Positions 6,816-15,114 of a DNA stretch of 31,068 nucleotides are shown piece after piece. The notes beneath the pieces were generated by a model. The model did no database searches, was not told the DNA's origin, and worked only from the letters and a program-made list of their open reading frames with translations. Origin of the DNA: JAPHTQ01 sp050287105 (GTDB taxonomy: Bacteria > Pseudomonadota > Gammaproteobacteria > Thiohalomonadales > Thiohalomonadaceae). Positions within the stretch are counted from its first letter, which is position 1, and each line of letters begins with the position of its first letter. The stretch is from positions 1 to 31,068 of the forward strand of contig JBNKBG010000025.1 of the NCBI GenBank assembly GCA_050287105.1, written 5' to 3'. A program made the translations under genes and the position numbers.

Positions 6816-8544
6816 CAAATGCCTCTATCATCAACTGTACACTACGCCGTCCCTGCCACTCGTTGATATCGAGACGATAGGCGATGTTGATCTGCTGTAA
6901 CGACTGGTTCAGCAGTGCCTCATCCACATTGAAGGCGATGGCATCGACCATGCCGTTGCCATCGGCCCAGCGCAGCAGGAATTTCAGGTGGCGTTCGCCA
7001 ACGATGCGCTGCTCGATCACATCAAACGTGCCATCAAACAGCGGCGCAGGTATTCCCTGCCCCCAGGGCAACAGGGTACGCAAGCGTTCCACCAGTTCCA
7101 GATCCACGTCCGACGATGACAGCTCACCATCACTGAGTAGAACACCATGCAGATCATCTTCAGTCAGGTGTCGGCGCACCTCTTCATCGAAGGCCTGCTT
7201 GAAGGTTTCCAGGTTCGCTTCCGGCAGACTCAACCCGGCCGCCATGGCGTGACCGCCAAAGCGTTCCAGTAGATCGGGATGGCGCGAGGCCACCGCGTCG
7301 ATGGCATCTCGAATGTGTACACCACTTACAGAACGGGCCGAACCCTTGACCATCCCATCCCCCGCCGAGGTAAAGACGATCACCGGGCGATGTACCCGCT
7401 CCTTGATTCGTGCCGCAAGGATGCCGACCACCCCCTGATGCCACTCGGGGTCGTAAAGACAGAGGCCAAAGGGCAATGCCGTCTCATCCAGTTGCAGCCG
7501 CTGCAACTCCTCCAGCGCCTCGTCGCGCATTTCGCTCTCAATGCCACGACGCTCATAGTTAAGCTGATCCAGTTGCAGCGCCAAATCGCGTGCCGTTGCC
7601 ACATCGTCGGCGAGCAGGCAGGCGATGCCGATACTCATGTCGTGCATCCTGCCGGCGGCGTTAAGGCGCGGACCGATGGCAAAACCGAGATCACCTGCCA
7701 GCAACCGCTGCGGTGCACGTTTAGCCACCTCGCACAGGGCGAGGATACCGGGGCAGGCCTGTCCGGCACGGATGCGGGAGAGTCCCTGTGCCACCAGAAT
7801 GCGGTTGTTGCGATCCAGCGGCACCACATCGGCCACCGAGCCCAACGCCACCAGATCCAGTAACTGCGCCAGATTGGGCTGTGCGATAGCGCGCGCCTCA
7901 AACCAGCAGCTCTCCCGCAAATGGCTGCGCAGCGCCATCATCAGATAAAAGATCACCCCGACCCCGGCCAGATTCTTACTCGGGAATTCATCGCCGGGCT
8001 GATTGGGATTAACGATCGCCTCGGCGGCAGGCAGGGATTCAGGGGGCAGGTGGTGATCGGTAATCAACACACGGATACCGTGCGCCTGCGCCGCTGCCAC
8101 ACCGCGCAGGCTGGCAATGCCATTATCCACTGTGACAATCAGGTCAGGCTTGCGCTGAGCCGCCACCTCAACAATCTCCGGTGTCAGGCCATAGCCGTAC
8201 TCAAAACGATTCGGCACCAGAAAATCGACATCATCAGTACCGAACAGACGCAGCGCTCGTACGGCTAGGGCGGTGCTGGTGGCTCCATCCGCATCGAAAT
8301 CCCCCACAAGCAGGATACGCCACTGCTTCTCCAGTGCCTCTGCTAGCAGCGCCACCGCTCCATCAATACCCTTCAGCGCGGTAAAGGGCAGAAGCTGATC
8401 CAGCGAGTGTTCCAGTTCATCAGCGGATTGAATGCCACGACTGGCAACGATACGCGCCAGCAGGGGATGGAGACCAGGTAACTGCTCAGATGACAGTTCT
8501 GGCGTATTTCGTCGGACGATCTGATGAGTTGATTGGAGAGGCAT
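6808..8544 (-). CDS. recJ: Single-stranded-DNA-specific exonuclease RecJ
   Basis: A 578-residue protein of full family length. RecJ degrades single-stranded DNA 5' to 3' in recombination (RecF pathway), mismatch repair and base excision repair, in the cytoplasm with Mn/Mg ions. The DHH-family metal motifs are clear: GDFDADG at 81-87, VTVDNG at about 137-142, TDHH at 162-165, and the DHHA1 motif GGHAMAAG in the C-terminal half, followed by the OB-type C-terminal region. It lies downstream of the RpfE-like gene with a 94-base gap, an order also known from the Xanthomonas rpf region. ATG start; no strong ribosome binding site is visible. Confidence 0.97.
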   Translation of the reverse strand: MPLQSTHQIVRRNTPELSSEQLPGLHPLLARIVASRGIQSADELEHSLDQLLPFTALKGIDGAVALLAEALEKQWRILLVGDFDADGATSTALAVRALRLFGTDDVDFLVPNRFEYGYGLTPEIVEVAAQRKPDLIVTVDNGIASLRGVAAAQAHGIRVLITDHHLPPESLPAAEAIVNPNQPGDEFPSKNLAGVGVIFYLMMALRSHLRESCWFEARAIAQPNLAQLLDLVALGSVADVVPLDRNNRILVAQGLSRIRAGQACPGILALCEVAKRAPQRLLAGDLGFAIGPRLNAAGRMHDMSIGIACLLADDVATARDLALQLDQLNYERRGIESEMRDEALEELQRLQLDETALPFGLCLYDPEWHQGVVGILAARIKERVHRPVIVFTSAGDGMVKGSARSVSGVHIRDAIDAVASRHPDLLERFGGHAMAAGLSLPEANLETFKQAFDEEVRRHLTEDDLHGVLLSDGELSSSDVDLELVERLRTLLPWGQGIPAPLFDGTFDVIEQRIVGERHLKFLLRWADGNGMVDAIAFNVDEALLNQSLQQINIAYRLDINEWQGRRSVQLMIEAFVG

Positions 8545-8638
8545 AGCGGGAAGGATTATTCCACGAATACAGAATGAAAGTCACTGTGAGCAAAAATGTG
8601 TGCCAGCACAAGCCAGGGAGGGTAAACGAGCTGCGTCG

Positions 8639-9547
8639 CTATGAAAACAATTCTTTTATCCGCCCCCATACAGAGAGTGATGCGAATAGTGGTGCAAACC
8701 ATTCATGCTCAAGTTTCTGTATCAGCTCTGGTGTGAACGCATTTCTTGAGGGAGTAAATACAATCAGCTGCGCTCCTTCTTCGGCCTGGAGAACACAGGG
8801 CGCAGGTTTTGCAGGCATGTCGTGTGAGGTGACTCCGTTCAACAACGCCAAACCTTTTGCCATCGGCAAATTCGTCCATATCGATTGCCACTGATTATTA
8901 TTCGATGCCACAGGCAATTCACCCACACCCCAAAACCAGACACCATTTACAGCACTATCTCCCCTCTCCTGCCGAATTTGATTCACCGGGCTGGCATGAA
9001 ACAGCATCTGCATTTCATTCAGCACACGATGCCACGCTAACGCATCGGGACCTTGAGGTAGTTTGTCGTGAATGGATTTGCCATTTACCGCGCGCAGGGG
9101 CGTGGTACAAATATTAGGTTGCACTGGAATATGTAGATACCACCTTGTGGGTGTGTGTTGCACAAACTCCCAGCCATCTTCTTTGTAGAGGTTATTCAGT
9201 TCAGCGATTAACTGTTCTGCTTCATTCTCACTCAGCACGGCTTCATCAATAGCATTCAGATAAACCCGTGACTGATCGGCAAAAAGGTGGACTGGTGCAG
9301 CGCAGAGCCAGACACCTTCAGGCTTTTCCCCGGTTTGTGTATAACGGCTGAGTGCGCCTTCCGGCACATCACGATCCGGAGATTGTGGTTGAGAGAAGAG
9401 ATCCATCAAGGTACGTTCGTAACCGAGAGGAATATCAGTACGGCAGTAGCCACGAGCCAACAGTTTTTCCAGTGCGGGAAGCCGAGGAACGGGGTCTGGC
9501 AGATTATCGAGCAGGCCGGGGATAAGTAGGGTGATGGATTTAGACAT
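8639..9547 (-). CDS. rpfE: RpfE-like conserved protein (phosphoglycerate-mutase-like annotation family)
   Basis: A 302-residue soluble protein beginning MSKSITLLIPGLL. I recognise it as the conserved proteobacterial family usually named regulatory protein RpfE, which sits beside recJ in Xanthomonas and many other gammaproteobacteria; it is sometimes annotated as phosphoglycerate mutase-like. Visible landmarks: LLIPGLLDN at the N-terminus, a C-terminal WFWGVGELP motif, and no signal peptide or membrane segment. The biochemical role is not established to my knowledge. The family call rests on N-terminal sequence character plus the recJ neighbour, so the symbol is tentative. It starts 36 bases past the thrC hairpin and probably has its own promoter. 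Confidence 0.65.
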   Translation of the reverse strand: MSKSITLLIPGLLDNLPDPVPRLPALEKLLARGYCRTDIPLGYERTLMDLFSQPQSPDRDVPEGALSRYTQTGEKPEGVWLCAAPVHLFADQSRVYLNAIDEAVLSENEAEQLIAELNNLYKEDGWEFVQHTPTRWYLHIPVQPNICTTPLRAVNGKSIHDKLPQGPDALAWHRVLNEMQMLFHASPVNQIRQERGDSAVNGVWFWGVGELPVASNNNQWQSIWTNLPMAKGLALLNGVTSHDMPAKPAPCVLQAEEGAQLIVFTPSRNAFTPELIQKLEHEWFAPLFASLSVWGRIKELFS

Positions 9548-9583
9548 GGTTTGCGGGATTCCGGTTTACGCCAGAATCAATTC

Positions 9584-9614
9584 ATCGTCCCGGTACGCTA
9601 TGCACCGGGACGAT
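9584..9614 (-). terminator. Hairpin after thrC (end of alaC-alaA-hom-thrC operon)
   Basis: A perfect 11-bp inverted repeat (ATCGTCCCGGT at 9584-9594, ACCGGGACGAT at 9604-9614) with a 9-base loop starts 7 bases after the thrC stop. There is no good U-tract on the minus strand (GAATTGATT follows), so it may be a weak terminator or an mRNA 3' end stabiliser. Confidence 0.65.
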
Positions 9615-9620
9615 AAACAA

Positions 9621-10706
9621 TCACTTGGCCATGTTGTCCAGGATAGAACGCTTCACCGCGTCCAGGGTGGCGTCGATGGTGAAGACGCCTTCGTCCTTGC
9701 ACTGGGCGATGGCGGTGTCCGGATCTTTGAGGCCGTTACCGGTGAGGGTACAGACGATCTTGGAGCCTTCCGGGATCTTGCCAGACTGGATGTCGCGCAT
9801 GGCACCGGCCAGTGAAGCGGCAGAGGCAGGCTCACAGAAGACACCCTCTTTCTGTGCCAGCAATTTTTGTGCAGCCAGAATCTCGGCGTCACTGCATTCG
9901 TCGAACCAGCCGCCTGACTGCTTCTGCACATCCCACGCCTTGTCCCAGGATTGCGGGTGACCGATGCGGATCGCGGTGGCGATGGTTTCCGGATTGTCGA
10001 CCATGGCACCGCGCATAAACGGCGCCGCACCGGCGGCCTGATAACCGACCATGGTGGGTGCGTTGGCGACGATACCACTGTCGCGGTATTCGCTGTAACC
10101 CATCCAGTGTGCGGTGATGTTGCCGGCGTTACCTACCGGGATGCAGTGGTAGTCCGGTGCACAACCCAGCTCTTCGACGATTTCGAAGGCGGCGGTTTTC
10201 TGCCCTTGCAGGCGGAACGGGTTGATCGAGTTGACGATGGTCACCGGTGCCTCATGGGCTACTTCTTTCACCAGACGCATACCGTCGTCGAAGTTGCCGC
10301 GAATTTGCAGGGTGGTCGCACCATACATCATCGCCTGCGCCAGTTTTCCCATGGCGATCTTGCCATCGGGAATCAACACAAACGCGGTGATCCCGGCACG
10401 CGAAGCGTAGGCAGCTGCCGCTGCGGAGGTGTTACCGGTCGAAGCGCAGATAATCGCCCTGGAGCCCTCTTCCACCGCCTTGGTCACCGCCATGGTCATA
10501 CCGCGGTCCTTGAACGAACCGGTCGGGTTGAGACCTTCGTATTTCACGTAGATGTCCACTTCCTTGCCCAACAGTTTCGGAATGTTGTGCAGGCGGATCA
10601 GCGGTGTGTTGCCCTCGCCGAGAGAGATGATACGAGTATCATCGTGCACCGGTAGACGGTCACGGTAGCGGTCAATCAATCCGGTGTAACGGGTGCGAAA
10701 CGGCAT
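9621..10706 (-). CDS. thrC: Threonine synthase
   Basis: A 361-residue PLP enzyme of fold type II that converts O-phosphohomoserine to threonine, the last step of the pathway. Lys66 in GSFKDRGM is the PLP Schiff-base lysine. ASTGNTSAAAAAYASRAG is the cofactor phosphate/substrate loop and GNAGNI the glycine-rich motif. The length fits the short bacterial ThrC class of about 350 residues. It starts 18 bases after the homoserine dehydrogenase stop, so it is cotranscribed with hom, and the operon closes with a hairpin just beyond it. Confidence 0.96.
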   Translation of the reverse strand: MPFRTRYTGLIDRYRDRLPVHDDTRIISLGEGNTPLIRLHNIPKLLGKEVDIYVKYEGLNPTGSFKDRGMTMAVTKAVEEGSRAIICASTGNTSAAAAAYASRAGITAFVLIPDGKIAMGKLAQAMMYGATTLQIRGNFDDGMRLVKEVAHEAPVTIVNSINPFRLQGQKTAAFEIVEELGCAPDYHCIPVGNAGNITAHWMGYSEYRDSGIVANAPTMVGYQAAGAAPFMRGAMVDNPETIATAIRIGHPQSWDKAWDVQKQSGGWFDECSDAEILAAQKLLAQKEGVFCEPASAASLAGAMRDIQSGKIPEGSKIVCTLTGNGLKDPDTAIAQCKDEGVFTIDATLDAVKRSILDNMAK

Positions 10707-10724
10707 GATAATTCCTCGTTTAAA

Positions 10725-12035
10725 TCAGTTCAGTTGCTCGACGCGAATACGGGTCACGTCGCCAAAAATGCTATCCAGTTTTTCAAAGCGCGTCAGTGCC
10801 TGCAGCATCTGCTTCTCCTTCACCACACGGGTGAGGAAGATGATGTTGACCAGGGTCTCCCCCTCGGCGGGTTCGCGCTGGATCACGGCTTCGATGCTGA
10901 TATCCAGTTCGGCAAAGATAGCGGTCAACTGCGCCAGCACACCGGGGCGATCCACCACCTGCATACGCAGGTAGAAGGCGGTCTCCACCTCATCCATCGG
11001 CAACAGATGAAACTCTTTCAATTTGTCCGGCTGGAACGCCAGGTGCGGTACCCGCGCTTCCGGTTCACAGGCCAGCGAACGGGCCACATCGACCAGATCC
11101 GCCACTACCGCCGAGGCGGTCGGCTCGGCACCGGCACCGGCACCGTAATAAAGGGTCTGACCGACAGCATCACCATGCACCAGCACCGCATTCATCACAC
11201 CGTTGACGTTGGCGATCAAACGGCTCTCCGGTATCAGTGTGGGATGGACACGCAGTTCGATCCCCTGCTGGGTGCGACGGGCAATACCCAGATGCTTGAT
11301 GCGATAACCCAGCTCTTCGGCCACTGCGACATCTTCACGGCTGATGCGCGAAATACCTTCGGTGTGTACCGCGGCGAAGTTGAGCGGCATACCGAAAGCG
11401 ATGGAGGCGAGGATGGTGAGCTTGTGTGCCGCGTCGATCCCTTCCACATCGAAGGTGGGATCCGCTTCGGCATAACCGAGACGCTGCGCCTCAGCCAGTA
11501 CGTCACCGAAATCACGGCCTTCGTTACGCATTGCGGTCAGAATAAAATTGCCGGTGCCGTTGATGATCCCTGCCAGCCAGTTGATGTTGTTGGCGGAGAG
11601 ACCTTCGCGGATCGATTTGATGATTGGAATGCCACCGGCCACCGCCGCCTCGAAGGCGATCATCACATTCTTCTCGTGGGCAGCGTCGAAGATTTCGTTA
11701 CCGTGCTTGGCGATCAGCGCTTTGTTGGCGGTAACGACATGTTTGCCGTTGTTGATCGCCCGCATCACCATCTCGTAGGCGAGAGTATCGCCACCGATCA
11801 ACTCAACGACAACCTCAACTTCCGGATCATCGACCACCTCTACCGGATTGGTAGTGAGCTTTATCTTGCCGGTGTCGCAGATACGCGGTTTATCCAGATC
11901 GCGTGCCGAGGCATGCACGATCTCAATGGCGCGACCCGCACGGCGAGCGATCTCACTCGCATTGCGTTGCAGTACGTTGACAGTACCACCGCCGACGGTG
12001 CCCAGTCCCAGCAATCCAATTTTTACAGCGTTCAT
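10725..12035 (-). CDS. hom: Homoserine dehydrogenase
   Basis: A 436-residue monofunctional NAD(P)-dependent enzyme reducing aspartate semialdehyde to homoserine. Rossmann motif GLGTVGGGTV is at residues 10-19; VTANKALIAKHG and the catalytic-domain segment GIINGTGNFILTAM are present; a C-terminal ACT domain (about 355-430, beginning FYLRMQVVDRPGVLAQL) suggests allosteric feedback by threonine. It lacks a fused aspartate kinase, unlike E. coli ThrA. Upstream of thrC and 31 bases after alaA, within one operon. Confidence 0.97.
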   Translation of the reverse strand: MNAVKIGLLGLGTVGGGTVNVLQRNASEIARRAGRAIEIVHASARDLDKPRICDTGKIKLTTNPVEVVDDPEVEVVVELIGGDTLAYEMVMRAINNGKHVVTANKALIAKHGNEIFDAAHEKNVMIAFEAAVAGGIPIIKSIREGLSANNINWLAGIINGTGNFILTAMRNEGRDFGDVLAEAQRLGYAEADPTFDVEGIDAAHKLTILASIAFGMPLNFAAVHTEGISRISREDVAVAEELGYRIKHLGIARRTQQGIELRVHPTLIPESRLIANVNGVMNAVLVHGDAVGQTLYYGAGAGAEPTASAVVADLVDVARSLACEPEARVPHLAFQPDKLKEFHLLPMDEVETAFYLRMQVVDRPGVLAQLTAIFAELDISIEAVIQREPAEGETLVNIIFLTRVVKEKQMLQALTRFEKLDSIFGDVTRIRVEQLN

Positions 12036-12066
12036 GACAGCCCTTGTGGTTACGAGTTGATGCGCC

Positions 12067-13320
12067 TCAGGCGTGGCGCTTGCGATAGTGATCGAGAAAA
12101 CGTTCGAGACGGCTCACCGCCTCCTGCAGGTCATCGCCGTTGGGCAGGAAGACCATACGGAAATGATCCGGCTCGATCCAGTTGAAACCAGTACCTTGCA
12201 CCACCAGCACCTTCTCTTCCTGCAACAGTTCCAGCACGAACTGCTGGTCATTGGCGATAGGATACATCTTCGGGTCCAGGCGGGGGAACAGGTAGAGCGC
12301 CGCCGAGGGTTTGACGCAGCTGACACCGGGCAGGGAGTTGATCATCTCCCAGGCCATGTCACGCTGACGGCGCAGACGTCCGCCCTCTGCCACCAGATCA
12401 TTGATGCTCTGATAGCCACCCAGCGCGGTCTGAATGGCAAACTGCCCCGGCACATTGGAACAGAGGCGCATAGAGGAGAGGATGTTCAGCCCCTCGATGT
12501 AATCGCTGGCATGTCCCTGTTCACCGGAGACCACCATCCAGCCAGCACGGTAACCGCAGGCGCGATAGTTCTTCGACAGACCGTTGAAGGTAACACACAG
12601 CACGTCATCGGCCAGTGAGGCGATGGAGGTATGGCTCAGGCCGTCGTAGAGCATCTTGTCGTAGATCTCGTCGGCGTAGATGATCAACTGGTGCTGGCGG
12701 GCGATTTCGATGATCTCCTGCAACAGCTCATCCGGGTAGAGCGCACCGGTCGGATTGTTGGGATTAATGATGACGATGGCGCGGGTGTTTTTTGTGATCT
12801 TGCTGCGGATGTCATCCAGGTCCGGCAACCAGCCGCTACCTTCGTCGCAGATATAGTGGCGCGGCTTGCCGCCGCCGAGACTGACCGCGGCGGTCCACAG
12901 CGGGTAATCGGGGGTCGGCACCAGTACTTCGTCGCCATTCTCCAGCAACCCCTGCATCGCCATCACAATCAGTTCCGAGGCACCGTTGCCGATGTAGATA
13001 TCTTCCAGCTCAACACCGTCAATACCCTTCGCCTGGGTGTAGTGCATGATCGCCTTGCGTGCGGCAAACAGTCCCTTGGAATCGGAATAACCGGAGGATT
13101 GTGGCAGGTTGCGGATCACATCCTGCTGGATCTCCTCGGGCGTCTCGAAGCCGAACGGTGCCAGATTGCCGATATTGAGCTTGATGATCCGGTGTCCCTC
13201 CTCTTCCATCAGGCGGGCATGGGCCATCACCGGGCCACGGATGTCGTAGCAGACGCTGGCAAGCTTGGATGACTTCTGTATCGGTCGCATAGGTTCGGTA
13301 TCGGGTGCAGGTTTATTCAA
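12067..13320 (-). CDS. alaA: Glutamate-pyruvate aminotransferase AlaA
   Basis: A 417-residue fold-type I PLP aminotransferase that closely follows E. coli AlaA (YfbQ): KSSKLASVCYDIRGP, NIGNLAPFGFE, PDYPLWTAAVSL, INPNNPTGA and FNGLSKNYR, with Lys250 as the PLP lysine. It makes alanine from pyruvate and glutamate. The first codon taken here is TTG at 13320, overlapping the alaC stop by 4 bases (TTGA) with AAGGA about 10 bases upstream. The ATG at 13290 (residue 11, MRPIQKSSK) aligns better with the E. coli N-terminus, so the start is uncertain. Sits between alaC and hom. Confidence 0.92.
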   Translation of the reverse strand: MNKPAPDTEPMRPIQKSSKLASVCYDIRGPVMAHARLMEEEGHRIIKLNIGNLAPFGFETPEEIQQDVIRNLPQSSGYSDSKGLFAARKAIMHYTQAKGIDGVELEDIYIGNGASELIVMAMQGLLENGDEVLVPTPDYPLWTAAVSLGGGKPRHYICDEGSGWLPDLDDIRSKITKNTRAIVIINPNNPTGALYPDELLQEIIEIARQHQLIIYADEIYDKMLYDGLSHTSIASLADDVLCVTFNGLSKNYRACGYRAGWMVVSGEQGHASDYIEGLNILSSMRLCSNVPGQFAIQTALGGYQSINDLVAEGGRLRRQRDMAWEMINSLPGVSCVKPSAALYLFPRLDPKMYPIANDQQFVLELLQEEKVLVVQGTGFNWIEPDHFRMVFLPNGDDLQEAVSRLERFLDHYRKRHA

Positions 13321-14549
13321 AGCAGGCCATCCTTGCGGAACATATCGCGAATACCGCGAATGGCCTGACGGGTGCGATGCTCATTCTCAATCAAACTAAA
13401 GCGTACATGGTCGTCGCCGTACTCGCCGAAGCCAACACCGGGCGAGACCGCCACTTTGGCCTCATCCAGCAGCTTCTTGGAAAACTCCAGCGAACCGAGA
13501 TGACGATAGGCCTCGGGGATCGGCGCCCAGACGAACATGGTCGCCCTGGGCCGCTCGACTTTCCAGCCCACCGAATCGAGGCCTTCGCAGAGTACATCAC
13601 GGCGAACCTGATACATCTCTCGAATTTCACGCACACAATCCTGCGGGCCTTCGAGGGCGCTGATCGCCGCCACCTGGATCGGGGTAAACATGCCATAGTC
13701 GAGATAGGATTTAATCTTCGCCAGGGCGCCGACCAGTACCGGGTTGCCTACCATAAAGCCGACCCGCCAGCCGGGCATGTTGTAGGTTTTCGACAGAGAG
13801 TAGAACTCCACCGCCACCTCTTTGGCACCGGGCACCTGCATGATGGACGGCGCCTTGTAACCATCAAAGACGATCTCGGCGTAGGCCAGATCGTGGATTA
13901 TCCAAATCTCGTGCTCACGGGCAATGGCGACGACGCGCTCGAAGAAGTCTAGCTCCACACACTGCGCGGTGGGATTGCCAGGGAAGTTCAGTACCAGAAA
14001 CTTCGGCTTGGGCCAGGAGTCGCGGATCGCCTTCTCCAGTTCGGCAAAGAAATCCTTACCCGGCACCAGCGGCACATGGCGGATATCGGCACCGGAGATG
14101 ACAAAACCGTAGGGGTGGATCGGGTAGGCCGGGTTGGGCACCAGAATCGCATCGCCCGGTCCGGTGGTGGCCAGCGCCAGGTGTGCCAGCCCCTCCTTGG
14201 AACCGATAGTGACGATCGCCTCTTTCTCCGGATCCAGCTCCACCCCGTAAGTATCCTGGTACCAGTTACAGATCGCACGACGCAGCCGGGGAATGCCCCG
14301 GGACATGGAATAACGATGGGTATCGTTGCGCTGTGCCGCTTCCACCAACTTGTCGACGATGTGTGGCGGAGTCGGTTGATCCGGGTTGCCCATACCGAAA
14401 TCGATGATATCCTCACCACGCGCCCGTGCCTTGGCCTTCAACTCATTGACGATGGCGAAGACATACGGCGGTAAGCGCTTGATTCTCTGGAAATCTTCTA
14501 TCAAGGTGACGGTATCCACACTCTGCCCGGCAAAAGCCGGAACAGGCAC
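13317..14549 (-). CDS. alaC: Alanine aminotransferase AlaC
   Basis: A 410-residue fold-type I PLP aminotransferase matching E. coli AlaC (YfdZ) almost throughout: RLPPYVFAIVNELK, DIIDFGMGNPD, TIGSKEGLAHL, NFPGNPTAQCVEL and FYSLSKTYNM, with Lys254 as the PLP lysine, then VSPGVGFGEYG. It produces alanine. The GTG at 14549 gives a 20-residue extension over E. coli AlaC; a GTG at 14519 (residue 11) is an alternative and would put the CCGGC/GCCGG hairpin at 14527-14540 in the leader. First gene of the alaC-alaA-hom-thrC operon; divergent from the Mth938-like gene. Confidence 0.93.
   Translation of the reverse strand: MPVPAFAGQSVDTVTLIEDFQRIKRLPPYVFAIVNELKAKARARGEDIIDFGMGNPDQPTPPHIVDKLVEAAQRNDTHRYSMSRGIPRLRRAICNWYQDTYGVELDPEKEAIVTIGSKEGLAHLALATTGPGDAILVPNPAYPIHPYGFVISGADIRHVPLVPGKDFFAELEKAIRDSWPKPKFLVLNFPGNPTAQCVELDFFERVVAIAREHEIWIIHDLAYAEIVFDGYKAPSIMQVPGAKEVAVEFYSLSKTYNMPGWRVGFMVGNPVLVGALAKIKSYLDYGMFTPIQVAAISALEGPQDCVREIREMYQVRRDVLCEGLDSVGWKVERPRATMFVWAPIPEAYRHLGSLEFSKKLLDEAKVAVSPGVGFGEYGDDHVRFSLIENEHRTRQAIRGIRDMFRKDGLL
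14527..14540 (-). other. Small perfect hairpin at the alaC 5' end
   Basis: CCGGC-AAAA-GCCGG forms a 5-bp stem with a 4-base loop. It lies inside the N-terminal codons if alaC starts at 14549, or just upstream of the alternative GTG at 14519. A compact GC stem here could affect translation initiation. Confidence 0.4.
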
Positions 14550-14648
14550 TCAATTCAGCGAAATGAAGGTTGCTAACATTACTGGCGCCTATTATACCTG
14601 TCAATGTGCGAAACGCCGATAAGCGATTAATTTATTACGGAAAATTTT
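14550..14648. promoter_or_regulatory. Divergent promoter region, alaC / Mth938-like
   Basis: This 99-base AT-rich gap must supply starts for both directions. On the minus strand TATAAT (14596-14591) and TTGACA (14604-14599) are both present but only 2 bases apart, so they cannot be one promoter. On the plus strand TTGCTA precedes TATACC by 17 bases. The assignment is not firm for either gene. Confidence 0.4.
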
Positions 14649-15044
14649 ATGCAAGTACGCCGAGAACAGAGCGCCGGGATCTATACCATCCATGCCTACC
14701 GCAGTGATGAGGTGATCCTCAACTCGCCCAGGCCGGACGAACAGCTTCTGTCGCTACGCCGCAGTTTCGTTATTACGCCCGAGCAGTTGCAGCAGGATTG
14801 GCCCCCAGGATCGCTGGCGAAGACCCATGGTGATGACCTGTCGGCACTGGCGGAACTGGATATGGAGGTACTGTTGCTCGGTACAGGTCGCAGCCTGCAC
14901 TTCCCCGGTACTGAACTTCTGGCGGCCCTGATTGGGCTGGGTATTGGCTATGAGGTCATGAATTCCGCAGCGGCCTGCCGCACCTACAATATCCTTGCCT
15001 CAGAAGGGCGCCGGGTGGCGGCGGCGATCATACTCGAAGAGTAA
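14649..15044 (+). CDS. Mth938-like (DUF498) domain protein
   Basis: A 131-residue single-domain protein with no signal peptide or membrane segment. ILNSPRP near the start, then VLLLGTGRSLHFPG, the helix before GIGYEVMNSAAACRTYNIL, and a final beta strand AAAIILEE match the Mth938/DUF498 fold. The same fold occurs in the mitochondrial NDUFAF3 assembly factor. The bacterial function is unknown to me. GGAAA upstream of ATG is a reasonable ribosome binding site. Divergent from alaC and convergent with rpoS, separated from the latter by a strong hairpin. Confidence 0.88.
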   Translation: MQVRREQSAGIYTIHAYRSDEVILNSPRPDEQLLSLRRSFVITPEQLQQDWPPGSLAKTHGDDLSALAELDMEVLLLGTGRSLHFPGTELLAALIGLGIGYEVMNSAAACRTYNILASEGRRVAAAIILEE

Positions 15045-15066
15045 GCAAATCCGGCTCCAGAAACAG

Positions 15067-15092
15067 AAATGCCGCCATAACTGGCGGCATTT
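15067..15092. terminator. Bidirectional hairpin terminator between Mth938-like gene and rpoS
   Basis: A perfect 10-bp inverted repeat (AAATGCCGCC at 15067-15076, GGCGGCATTT at 15083-15092) with a 6-base loop lies 22 bases past each converging stop codon. ATTT plus TTTT follow on the plus side; the A-rich left arm gives U-residues when read on the minus strand. It fits a two-way intrinsic terminator. Confidence 0.9.
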
Positions 15093-15114
15093 GCTTTTGA
15101 ACCCCTGACACCCT

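Noticed and set aside
9951..10655. Plus-strand 234-codon frame opposite thrC
   Set aside because: Opposite a complete threonine synthase with an intact PLP lysine; GC-rich codon bias creates such frames.
12073..13272. Long plus-strand frames opposite alaA and hom
   Set aside because: They mirror strongly recognisable enzymes on the minus strand and show no family features.
14615..14622. GCCGATAA before the Mth938-like gene as a second FliA promoter
   Set aside because: The sequence 19 bases upstream (ACCTGTCA) does not match a TAAAG/TCAAG -35 element.
15045..15114. Small regulatory RNA of the rsmZ kind next to rpoS
   Set aside because: The gap holds only the terminator hairpin; there are no repeated GGA loops or separate promoter.
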